Part shown: one piece after another, positions 1 through 6,255 of the stretch
How the letters are laid out: each line of letters starts with the position of its first letter
How positions within the stretch are numbered: position 1 is the first letter of the stretch
Assembly (NCBI GenBank): GCA_934533005.1
Contig: CAKTBC010000006.1
Location: 1 to 40,284, forward strand
Reading direction: 5' to 3'
DNA: 40,284 bases
Origin: an uncultured Oscillospiraceae bacterium
Lineage (GTDB): Bacteria > Bacillota > Clostridia > Oscillospirales > Oscillospiraceae
The notes under the pieces: model-generated
What the model was told of the DNA's origin: nothing
Seen by the model: the letters and a program-made list of their open reading frames with translations, nothing else
Databases searched by the model: none
Translations under genes and position numbers: made by a program

Positions 1-124
1 ATTCGTGCATCAAACGAAGCGAATGCAATGCATCTGCCTATATTACCTGGAGGCTTCCGGTGCGCAAACTGCACTTTAGAGTCCGCAGCAGGGAAGAAAA
101 AAAGAGTACATAAATACATATTTA
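1..124. other. Left-edge stretch without a recognised gene
   Basis: No convincing reading frame, RNA gene or repeat could be recognised here. The last part (about 96-135) is AT-rich and lies just downstream of the recombinase stop codon on the minus strand. No clear hairpin plus T-run was found, so I do not call a terminator. Confidence 0.4.
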
Positions 125-781
125 TTATATATCCGGGTTGATAGATTTGCAAGCAATTATATGGATATCAAAGTGCATTTTTTTATCCATCACATCCGTT
201 TTTTCGTTCGCCCAGCGCAAAAAAGTGCTGTGTGTAACATTCAGCCGCCGGGCAGCTTCTCTGGCTGATATGCTGCCCTCTTCCCACTGCATTTTCAGCA
301 CATGAAAATCCGCCGGTCTGTCCATAGGTTTTCTTCCAAATTTCACTCCGCGGTTTTTTGCCGCTGCAATGCCCTCCTTCTGCCGCTGGTGGATAAATTC
401 GCGTTCCGTTTGGGCAACATAGGACAAAAGCTGCAATACAATATCGGCGATCAGGGTCCCCGTAAGATCCCGGCTCTGTCTGGTATCCAGAAGCGGCATA
501 TCCAGCACCACGACCGCCGCGCATTTTTCTTTCGTAATCACTCGCCATTGCTCCAAAATCTCCTCATAGTTTCTTCCCAGCCGGTCGATGCTTTTAACTA
601 TTATGGTATCTCCGCTTTTTAGTTTCCGGATCATCTTTTGGTAGCCGCTGCGCTCGAAGTCTTTTCCGGACTGCTTATCTATAAAAATATTCTTTTTCTC
701 TACACCGAACTCCATAAGCGCGATCCACTGCCGTTGTGCATTTTGCTCCTTTGTTGATACCCGAATATAGCCGTATTCCAT
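125..781 (-). CDS. Serine recombinase (resolvase/invertase family)
   Basis: Site-specific DNA recombinase of the small serine resolvase/invertase family, 218 aa. The N-terminal catalytic domain begins YIRVSTKEQ: Ser9 is the expected nucleophile, with Arg7 and the DRLGR motif (Arg67, Arg70) as partner active-site residues. The long E-helix (around QTEREFIHQRQKEGI, 124-138) is present, and a Hin-type helix-turn-helix lies at about 171-193 (SAREAARRL...THSTFLRWA). The size is usual and the frame is intact. I chose the second ATG (781): the AGAGG site is about 7 nt before it but only one base before the first ATG (787). No transposase or inverted target segment is visible, so whether it resolves, inverts or is a remnant cannot be told. 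A 28-bp inverted repeat lies directly upstream (800-827). Confidence 0.9.
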   Translation of the reverse strand: MEYGYIRVSTKEQNAQRQWIALMEFGVEKKNIFIDKQSGKDFERSGYQKMIRKLKSGDTIIVKSIDRLGRNYEEILEQWRVITKEKCAAVVVLDMPLLDTRQSRDLTGTLIADIVLQLLSYVAQTEREFIHQRQKEGIAAAKNRGVKFGRKPMDRPADFHVLKMQWEEGSISAREAARRLNVTHSTFLRWANEKTDVMDKKMHFDIHIIACKSINPDI

Positions 782-799
782 GGTCATACCTCTCTTTTC

Positions 800-827
800 A
801 ATGATTTAAACAATATCATAAATCATT
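800..827. other. Candidate serine-recombinase crossover site (28 bp)
   Basis: The arms AATGATTTA and TAAATCATT, each 9 bp, form a perfect inverted repeat in a 28-bp segment with a central AT dinucleotide. It lies 19 bp upstream of the recombinase start. Site I of Tn3-type res sites is also a 28-bp imperfect palindrome, usually next to the resolvase gene. It could equally be an autoregulatory site, or a chance AT-rich palindrome. The functional reading is inference. Confidence 0.35.
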
Positions 828-910
828 TTTCCCCATGCGCAGGCCGAAAAAATACGAAGCCTCCCCGGATGTGCCGGACCGGGAAACCGTAAACAGATAC
901 AGCACCCCCC

Positions 911-937
911 CCGCCGCGCGGAAAAACCGCGCGGCGG
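911..937. other. GC-only perfect hairpin, possible terminator
   Basis: CCGCCGCGCGG and its exact complement flank an AAAAA loop (922-926), giving an 11-bp all-G/C stem. It lies between the divergent recombinase and malY-like genes. A weak T-rich run (TGTTTCGTTTTC) follows on the plus strand, so it could insulate the downstream promoter from readthrough. Confidence 0.4.
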
Positions 938-982
938 ATGTTTCGTTTTCCCGCGGCGCTTGCCCCGGCGGCGCGGCGATGG

Positions 983-988
983 TATAAT
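983..988 (+). promoter_or_regulatory. Extended -10 element for the malY-like gene
   Basis: TATAAT is preceded by TGG, giving the extended -10 form TG-N-TATAAT. It lies about 58 nt before the ATG at 1047. No good -35 is visible, which is compatible with an extended -10 promoter. Confidence 0.5.
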
Positions 989-1046
989 ATCGGCAGTGGG
1001 GCGCTGCGCCCCGCGCTTGTGAATACAAAGAAGCGAGGCAGAGCGA

Positions 1047-2252
1047 ATGAAATACGATTTTACCTCCATCATGGATCGCCGGGGCCGCGACGCCCTGGCC
1101 ATCGACGGCGTCGGCCACGGCTTTGCGCCGGGCGCGCCGCGCGAGGGCTTTGACGTGATCCCCATGTGGGTCGCGGACATGAACTTCCCCACCGTTCCGT
1201 CCGTCCCGGCGGCGATCATTGAGCGCGCCGGGCATCCGGCCTACGGATATTTTCTTCCCTCGGAGGCCCACATCAGCGGCATTCTCCGTTGGCAGGAGCA
1301 GCGACACGGCGTGACCGGCTTAACACGCGAAAATCTCGGCTACGAGAACGGCGTGCTGGGCGGTGTTGTCAGCGCGCTGAACGTGTTCTGCTCAAAGGGC
1401 GGCAACGTTCTTCTGCACTCCCCTACCTACATTGGTTTTACCGGTGCGCTGCGCAATAACGGCTACAACATGATCCTCTCGCCGCTCGTAAAGGACGAAG
1501 CCGGCATCTGGCGTATGGATTTTGAGGATATGGAGCGTCGGATCATAGAGAATAACATTCACGCCACAGTGTTCTGCTCGCCGCACAACCCAACCGGGCG
1601 CGTGTGGGAGCGCTGGGAAGTGGAAAAGTTTGCAGCGCTCTGCGCGAAGTACGACGTTTTCATCGTCTCCGACGAGATCTGGTCGGACATCGTCCGCCCC
1701 GGCGTCGTCCACACGCCGACGCAGTCCGTGAGCGAAGATGCGAAAAGCCGAACGCTCGCGCTCTACGCGCCGAGCAAAACGTTCAATCTGGCGGGGCTCG
1801 TCGGCTCGTACCACATTGCCTACAGCCCGTGGCTCCGCGACCGGATGGCGAAGGAATGTTCCCTTTCGCACTATAACAGCATGAATGTGCTCTCCATGCA
1901 CGCGCTCGCCGCCGCCTATTCCCCGGAGGGCAGCGAGTGGACGGACGAGCTCTGCGCCGTGATCGCGGGCAACATCGATTTTGCCTGCGACTATATCAAA
2001 GCCCGGTTTGACGGCGTGGAGGTCACGAAGCCGGAGGGGACATACATGCTCTTCGTCGACTGTACGAAATGGTGCGAAGCGCACGGAAAGACCATCGACG
2101 ATGTGGAAAAGGCGTGCTGGGACGTCGGCGTGGCGGTGCAGGACGGACGGCAGTTCCACGGTCCCTGCCACATCCGCATGAATCTCGCGCTCCCCCTCTC
2201 CCGCGTACAGGAGGCCTTCGACCGGCTGGACAAATATGTTTTCAACACTTGA
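1047..2252 (+). CDS. MalY/PatB-family PLP-dependent C-S lyase
   Basis: Fold-type I PLP enzyme, 401 aa, the usual length of the MalY/PatB family (cystathionine beta-lyase-like, cytoplasmic). Visible motifs in order: the N-terminal PMWVADMNFP segment (39-48) typical of MalY/PatB; HNPTGRVW (180-187); SDEIWSD (208-214), holding the aspartate that binds the PLP ring nitrogen; and SKTFNLAGL (243-251), with Lys244 as the predicted Schiff-base lysine. It probably cleaves cystathionine or cysteine conjugates to pyruvate, ammonia and a thiol. The ribosome binding site is weak (GAGG about 10 nt upstream). It stands alone between an extended -10 promoter and a bidirectional terminator. Exact substrate, and any regulatory role like that of E. 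coli MalY, cannot be read from sequence. Confidence 0.88.
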   Translation: MKYDFTSIMDRRGRDALAIDGVGHGFAPGAPREGFDVIPMWVADMNFPTVPSVPAAIIERAGHPAYGYFLPSEAHISGILRWQEQRHGVTGLTRENLGYENGVLGGVVSALNVFCSKGGNVLLHSPTYIGFTGALRNNGYNMILSPLVKDEAGIWRMDFEDMERRIIENNIHATVFCSPHNPTGRVWERWEVEKFAALCAKYDVFIVSDEIWSDIVRPGVVHTPTQSVSEDAKSRTLALYAPSKTFNLAGLVGSYHIAYSPWLRDRMAKECSLSHYNSMNVLSMHALAAAYSPEGSEWTDELCAVIAGNIDFACDYIKARFDGVEVTKPEGTYMLFVDCTKWCEAHGKTIDDVEKACWDVGVAVQDGRQFHGPCHIRMNLALPLSRVQEAFDRLDKYVFNT

Positions 2253-2263
2253 TACGAATATAG

Positions 2264-2301
2264 AAAGAGAGCCGATGGCGTTTGCCATCGGCTCTCTTTT
2301 T
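2264..2301. terminator. Bidirectional intrinsic terminator
   Basis: A perfect 16-bp stem (2264-2279 with 2284-2299; AAAGAGAGCCGATGGC arm) has a GTTT loop, T-rich on both outgoing sides. It lies between the convergent malY-like and khpB genes and probably ends both transcripts. Confidence 0.9.
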
Positions 2302-2328
2302 ATGAAACAGGGTCTCGTTTGATATTCT

Positions 2329-3285
2329 TCAGCACCACTCGCGGCTCTGGGGCTTGTTCTTCACCGGGGGCGTGTAGTCCGCGGGGTACTCGGGCGCGGG
2401 GAGAGGCTGCTCGGCGGTCTCCGCCTTCTTCTCCGGCGCGGGAGCGGCCGTGCGCGGGGCACGGGTCTCGCGGTTATCGCGCGGACGGCGGCTGCGATCG
2501 CTGCGGCTGCCGCGGCGCGGCTCCTCCGCCGCTTCGCCGGCGGGACGCTCGTAGTTGACAACGACGCGGCGGTTCGGCTCCACACCGGTGGAGCTGGTGG
2601 AAACGCCTTCGTAGTCCTGCAGCGCGGTGTGGATCACGTGGCGCTCGTAGGAATTCATCGGCTCAAGCGCCATGCTGCGCTTATACTTGATCGCCTTCGC
2701 GGCCATTTTGTGAGCCAGGTGGACGAGGGATTCTTCGCGCTTGCTGCGGTAGCCCTCAGCGTCCACGCTGATATGCATCCGCTTGTCGCTGCCGCGGTTG
2801 ACGGCATAATTTACGAGATGCTGGATGGCGTCGAGCGTTTCGCCGCGGCGGCCGATCACGGCGCCCATATCGGGGCCGTCGAGCTTGACTTCCAGTCCGC
2901 CGCCTTCGCGCACGGAAATATCGATCGTGCACTCCACGCCCATGCGGTCGAGCAGGCCGCGAAGGAAGCTTTCCACTTCCTGCTCCTGGCTGCCGGCGGC
3001 GTATTCGCGCGCCGGGGCCTTCTTCGGCTCGCTCTTTTTCACGGGCTCGCTCTTTTTCGCCGGGGTTTTGGCCGGCTGCTGGGTCTTTACCGGCTTGGGT
3101 TCGGGCTGGCCGTCATCGTAGCTGACGCGAACGCGCGCCGGCACGGCGCCAATGCCCAGAAATCCGCTGCGGCCCAGCTCGAGGATCTCATAGGTGATGT
3201 CGTCCTCGGTGAGCTTGAGCTGCTCGAGCGCGGCGCGGATGGCAAGCTCCTTTGTTTTGCCGGTGGTCTCTATGGATCGAATCAT
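2329..3285 (-). CDS. khpB: RNA-binding protein KhpB (Jag/EloR)
   Basis: Single-stranded-nucleic-acid-binding protein Jag/KhpB, 318 aa. A Jag-N domain (about 1-52, with the GFLGIG turn at 41-46) leads into a Lys/Pro/Ala-rich linker (60-100). A KH domain follows with the GxxG-type loop IGRRGE (144-149), then an R3H domain with Arg215 and His219 in NSYERHVIH. The Arg/Ala/Pro-rich tail (about 250-318) is longer than in many homologues. In other Firmicutes KhpB pairs with KhpA and acts on cell elongation and RNA stability. It is the last gene of the rpmH operon, 7 nt after yidC, with AAGGAG in the end of yidC as its ribosome binding site. Confidence 0.95.
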   Translation of the reverse strand: MIRSIETTGKTKELAIRAALEQLKLTEDDITYEILELGRSGFLGIGAVPARVRVSYDDGQPEPKPVKTQQPAKTPAKKSEPVKKSEPKKAPAREYAAGSQEQEVESFLRGLLDRMGVECTIDISVREGGGLEVKLDGPDMGAVIGRRGETLDAIQHLVNYAVNRGSDKRMHISVDAEGYRSKREESLVHLAHKMAAKAIKYKRSMALEPMNSYERHVIHTALQDYEGVSTSSTGVEPNRRVVVNYERPAGEAAEEPRRGSRSDRSRRPRDNRETRAPRTAAPAPEKKAETAEQPLPAPEYPADYTPPVKNKPQSREWC

Positions 3286-3292
3286 GTGTGTT

Positions 3293-4618
3293 TTACTCCT
3301 TCTCTTCGGCGGCAGGAGCTTCGGCCGTTTCCTCGGCGGTCTCGACCGTTTCCACGGTCTCCACGGCTTCGGTCTCGGCGAGCTGCGCCTTCGCCTCTTC
3401 GAGATCGGCCTCGCCCGCGGCGGCGGCTTCGGCGGTCTCGGCGGCGGCTTCCGCCTCGGTCACGTCATAGCGGTCCGCCACATAGGCGCGGCCGCGGGCA
3501 AAGCGGCGGGTGCCGACCTGCGAGGCAGGCAGCTCCGCGCCCGGATTCTTCGCGGCGCGCTCGGCGGCGCGGATCGCGGCAAGACGCTGCTCCTCGGCAT
3601 TGCGCTCCTGCGCGGCGAGGCGCTTCTTGCTCGTGTTGGCGTTCACCTGGGTCTTGCCCTCGGCTTTGAGACGCTCGGTCTCGGCACGCTTGGCCTCCAT
3701 CTCGGCGTCCTTCTTGCGCTGCGCTTCGTTGAACTCGGCCATTTCCGCATCGAGCTTCGTCTTGTAGTAGCGGTTGAGAATGGCTTCCTGAATGATGCCG
3801 AGCACACTCTGCTCGATCCAGTACAGGCCCATGGACACCGGCATGATGAAGCAGATGTAAACGCTCATCAGCGGCATCACAAGATTCATGGTCTTGCTGG
3901 TCTGGGCGGTCTGGGGATCCTGCGGGGGATTCATCTTCTGGGTGAGCTTCGTCTGAAGAATGGTAAGACCGGCGGAGATGAACGGGATGAGGAACATCAG
4001 CAGCGCGATGTACCACGCACCGTTCAGCCATTCCGGAGTATTCCAGAACATGAGCGATGGCTTCTCGATCAGATTGAGACCGAGGAAGTGGAAGTTGATG
4101 TCCTTGAGCTGGCTGGCAAAGTCCGCCACGCCGGGGTTAGAGACGATGTCGGCAAAGTGCTCGTGGAGCACGTTGGCGATGGTCATCTGGGAATAGGCGT
4201 CCGCCTTGGCGGGGGCGGTGTAGTAGCCGAGCTGGGTGACAACGTCGGTCAGCGTCGTGATGTGCTCCTGCGAAAGCTGCATGAGCGCGGTGAGCGGCTG
4301 ACGCACGGCCTGATAGAGGATGATGACGATCGGGAAGGGGATCAGCGTCCACAGGCAGCCGGACATCGGGTTGATCTTGGCTTCCTTATAGAGCTTGGCG
4401 ACCTCTTCCTGATACTTCTGCTTGTTTGTGGCGTAGCGCTTCTCCAGCTCCTTCACGCGGGGCGTGAGCATGGTGGTGCGCATCATGCTGTGCTTGCTCT
4501 TCATCTGGAAGGGCAGCATGATGAGCTTCACGAAAAGGCCGAAGATAAGGATCGCCCAACCGTAGCTGCCGCAGAGATTGTAGAAGAACAGCAGCACGGT
4601 GCCGAATAGTTTGGTCAT
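3293..4618 (-). CDS. yidC: Membrane protein insertase YidC (Oxa1 family)
   Basis: YidC/Oxa1/SpoIIIJ insertase that folds and inserts membrane proteins with or without SecYEG, 441 aa. The first membrane segment is at about 16-38, followed by a charged coiled hairpin (about 45-85), then further segments around 90-110, 170-190 and 210-265. There is no lipoprotein signal, unlike B. subtilis SpoIIIJ. The positively charged groove residue, usually Arg, appears as Lys31 in FVKLIMLPF. After about residue 285 there is a long cytoplasmic tail, first Lys/Arg-rich and then Ala/Glu-rich (A/E/T/V repeats to the C-terminus), far longer than in SpoIIIJ and perhaps ribosome-binding at its basic start. It sits in the operon between yidD and khpB. 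Confidence 0.95.
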   Translation of the reverse strand: MTKLFGTVLLFFYNLCGSYGWAILIFGLFVKLIMLPFQMKSKHSMMRTTMLTPRVKELEKRYATNKQKYQEEVAKLYKEAKINPMSGCLWTLIPFPIVIILYQAVRQPLTALMQLSQEHITTLTDVVTQLGYYTAPAKADAYSQMTIANVLHEHFADIVSNPGVADFASQLKDINFHFLGLNLIEKPSLMFWNTPEWLNGAWYIALLMFLIPFISAGLTILQTKLTQKMNPPQDPQTAQTSKTMNLVMPLMSVYICFIMPVSMGLYWIEQSVLGIIQEAILNRYYKTKLDAEMAEFNEAQRKKDAEMEAKRAETERLKAEGKTQVNANTSKKRLAAQERNAEEQRLAAIRAAERAAKNPGAELPASQVGTRRFARGRAYVADRYDVTEAEAAAETAEAAAAGEADLEEAKAQLAETEAVETVETVETAEETAEAPAAEEKE

Positions 4619-4651
4619 AGAAAGTAACTCCCGTCTTTCAGCGTTGCCCGT

Positions 4652-4870
4652 TCAGGGCACAGGGTCATAGAAATCGTGTTCGCCGGTGTGAAACGGATGA
4701 CACCGGCAGATGCGCTTGAATGCGAGCCAGCCTCCCTTGGCAGCGCCGTATTTCTCGATGGCTTCCAGTGCGTACTGGGAGCACGTCGGGATAAACCGGC
4801 AGCAGGGAGGCTTTCGGGGAGAGATATTTTTCCGGTAAAATCGGATGAGCCAAAGAAGAACGGCTTTCAC
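4652..4870 (-). CDS. yidD: Membrane protein insertion efficiency factor YidD
   Basis: Small peripheral membrane protein, 72 aa, that helps YidC-dependent insertion. The family hallmark is clear: LIRFYRKNISP near the N-terminus, then CRFIPTCSQYALEAI and CRCHPFHTGEHD. I start it at a GTG (4868-4870) that overlaps the rnpA stop codon as GTGA, with GGGAGGAG 8 nt upstream. The frame is open further upstream, but that extension overlaps rnpA and has no family resemblance. A likely amphipathic N-terminal helix and three conserved cysteines are present. Translation is probably coupled to rnpA. Confidence 0.93.
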   Translation of the reverse strand: MKAVLLWLIRFYRKNISPRKPPCCRFIPTCSQYALEAIEKYGAAKGGWLAFKRICRCHPFHTGEHDFYDPVP

Positions 4871-5217
4871 TGGGCAGACTCCTCCCGCGTCAGCGAAAGC
4901 TTTCGGCAGGCACGGAGAAAATCCCGCTCCAGATCGCAGTAAGCAGCATTGACGCTGCGCGAGCGCGCAACAACCACAAGCTCCGCGCCGCGGCACAGCT
5001 CAGTTTCGTGGAGGCGGTAGATCTCCCGCAGACGCCGCCGGACGCGGTTGCGCGTCACGGCGTGGCCGAGCCGGGTAGTGACGGTGAAGCCCACGCGGTT
5101 GCCGCCGGTCTTGAGCCGGCGGGTATACACAACGAGCGTCGGCGTGACCGCGCTTTTCCCTTTGGCGTACAGGCGGCGGAACTCGTAATTTTTCTTGATG
5201 GTCTCGGTAAACTCCAT
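4867..5217 (-). CDS. rnpA: RNase P protein component
   Basis: Protein subunit of ribonuclease P, which helps the RNA subunit process the 5' ends of pre-tRNAs, 116 aa. The RNR signature is plain (GHAVTRNRVRRRLREIYR, about 60-77), with an N-terminal basic and aromatic cleft region (KKNYEFRRLYAKGKS). Length is normal. It follows rpmH by 55 nt and overlaps yidD by 4 nt. The G-rich stretch GGGGCG upstream serves as a modest ribosome binding site. Confidence 0.96.
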   Translation of the reverse strand: MEFTETIKKNYEFRRLYAKGKSAVTPTLVVYTRRLKTGGNRVGFTVTTRLGHAVTRNRVRRRLREIYRLHETELCRGAELVVVARSRSVNAAYCDLERDFLRACRKLSLTREESAQ

Positions 5218-5272
5218 TGGCGCTCACGCCCCTTTCACCGGAGGATGGAATCGCTCCCGGCGAGAGGGGTGC

Positions 5273-5407
5273 TCAGGCGGTGAGTTCCTTGCGGCCCTTG
5301 GCGCGGCGGCGGGCGAGGACCTTGCGGCCGTTGGCGGTGGACATTCTCTTGCGGAAGCCGTGCTCCTTGGCACGCTGACGCTTCTTGGGCTGGTAAGTGC
5401 GGATCAT
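5273..5407 (-). CDS. rpmH: Ribosomal protein bL34
   Basis: Large-subunit ribosomal protein L34, 44 aa. It begins MIRTYQPKKRQRAKEHGFRK and ends RRRAKGRKELTA, covering the whole conserved family sequence. It is the first gene of the operon with rnpA, yidD, yidC and khpB, and sits about 95 nt downstream of a near-consensus promoter (5502-5531). AAAGGATG about 10 nt upstream of the ATG is the ribosome binding site. In many bacteria dnaA lies divergently next to rpmH. Here that place is taken by the His-rich repeat gene on the same strand. Confidence 0.97.
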   Translation of the reverse strand: MIRTYQPKKRQRAKEHGFRKRMSTANGRKVLARRRAKGRKELTA

Positions 5408-5501
5408 AGGGGGACACATCCTTTCAAAATTTTTCCCATTATTCTCAACACCGGGTCATTCCGGCGCAGATGGCGAATAAGAGATAATCAGACAAATATG
5501 A

Positions 5502-5531
5502 ATTATATAGTAAAAAGGCGTAGCATGTCAA
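5502..5531 (-). promoter_or_regulatory. Sigma-70 promoter of the rpmH operon
   Basis: On the minus strand a perfect -35 TTGACA (5526-5531) and a perfect -10 TATAAT (5502-5507) are separated by 18 bp. It is the strongest promoter match in the window, as expected for a ribosomal operon. The -35 begins about 13 bp after the T-run of the upstream gene's terminator. Confidence 0.9.
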
Positions 5532-5543
5532 CCTTTTTTGCGC

Positions 5544-5576
5544 AAAAAGACGACCGGACACGCATGTGCCCGGTCG
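5544..5576 (-). terminator. Terminator of the His-rich repeat gene
   Basis: An 11-bp stem (5551-5561 with 5566-5576, one G-U pair) has a GCAT loop and is followed on the minus strand by TCTTTTTG. It separates the repeat gene from the rpmH promoter. Confidence 0.88.
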
Positions 5577-5591
5577 CCGGTAAATGATGGA

Positions 5592-6026
5592 TTACTTCTT
5601 TTCCTCGTGATGCTCGTGGGGCATGTGCTCCGTCCAGCCGATCAGCTCGCCTTCGTAGGTAACGTCCGGAACTTCCACGGGCTCAACGGCCATCTCCTTC
5701 ACGAACTCGGTCTCAACAAGCTCTTCCGGGTCTTCCTTGTGGTGCTCGTGGTGCTCGCCTTCATGATGGGGCATATGCTCCGTCCAGCCGATAATCTCGC
5801 CTTCGTAGGTAACATCGGGAACCTCTACGGGCTCAACGGCCATTTCCTTCACAAACTCGGTCTCAACGAGCTCTTCCGGGTCTTCCTTGTGGTGCTCATG
5901 ATGCTCGTGGTGCTCGCCTTCATGATGGGGCATGTGCTCCGTCCAGCCGACAAGCTCGCCTTCGTAGGTAACGTCCGGAACTTCCACGGGCTCGACGGCC
6001 ATTTCCTTCACGAATTCGGTCTCGAC
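5592..6026 (-). repeat. Three in-frame tandem repeats (159, 150 and 123 nt)
   Basis: Units lie at 5868-6026, 5718-5867 and 5592-5717 (the last truncated and including the stop codon). They are nearly identical in protein and very similar in DNA, differing mainly at synonymous sites and in the number of EHH triplets. This points to repeat expansion and contraction within the gene. Confidence 0.9.
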
Positions 6027-6083
6027 ATACTCTTCGGCTCTTTCTTCCGCCTTGGTTTCGGGGATCTTTTCTTCTTTGCTCAT
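5592..6083 (-). CDS. Histidine-rich three-repeat protein of unknown function
   Basis: A 163-aa protein that I do not recognise. After a charged 19-residue start (MSKEEKIPETKAEERAEEY) come three near-identical units of 53, 50 and 41 residues. Each has an acidic half beginning VETEFVKEMAVEPVEVPDV and a half with GWTEHMPH followed by H/E-rich clusters such as HHEGEHHEHH. There are about 20 histidines in all. There is no signal peptide or membrane segment and no cysteine, and the protein is strongly acidic. The His/Glu clusters could bind Ni, Zn, Cu or Fe as a store or chaperone, or the repeats could be scaffolding; both are inference. It has its own promoter (6169-6197), AAAGGAC ribosome binding site and terminator, so it is a single-gene unit. 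Confidence 0.75.
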   Translation of the reverse strand: MSKEEKIPETKAEERAEEYVETEFVKEMAVEPVEVPDVTYEGELVGWTEHMPHHEGEHHEHHEHHKEDPEELVETEFVKEMAVEPVEVPDVTYEGEIIGWTEHMPHHEGEHHEHHKEDPEELVETEFVKEMAVEPVEVPDVTYEGELIGWTEHMPHEHHEEKK

Positions 6084-6128
6084 GGTTTTTCCGTCCTTTC
6101 ATATCATTGCGGCAGGGACAAAAACCAC

Positions 6129-6197
6129 GCGGCTTCGCCGCTGCCGGAATCCCTTTGGGAACAACGAAAATATAGCACGAACGAAAAACCACGTCAA
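6129..6197 (-). promoter_or_regulatory. Promoter and structured leader of the His-rich gene
   Basis: On the minus strand -35 TTGACG (6192-6197) and -10 TATATT (6169-6174) have a 17-bp spacer. The roughly 80-nt leader holds two small hairpins: TCCC-AAA-GGGA near 6150-6160 and GCGGC-GAA-GCCGC at 6129-6141. The second is followed by GTGGTTTTTG and looks like a weak attenuator. No known riboswitch was recognised. Confidence 0.6.
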
Positions 6198-6255
6198 TCC
6201 GTTTTTTGTTAAGAAATCCACCGGAAAATACACGAAAACTAACGATCCCGGCCAC

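Noticed and set aside
5592..6026. Tandem repeats considered as a CRISPR array
   Set aside because: Units are 150-159 nt, contiguous without spacers, and in frame with a good start and ribosome binding site.
5538..6212. 224-codon plus-strand frame opposite the His-rich repeats
   Set aside because: It has no ribosome binding site, covers promoter and terminator of the minus-strand gene, and is open only because of the repeat composition.
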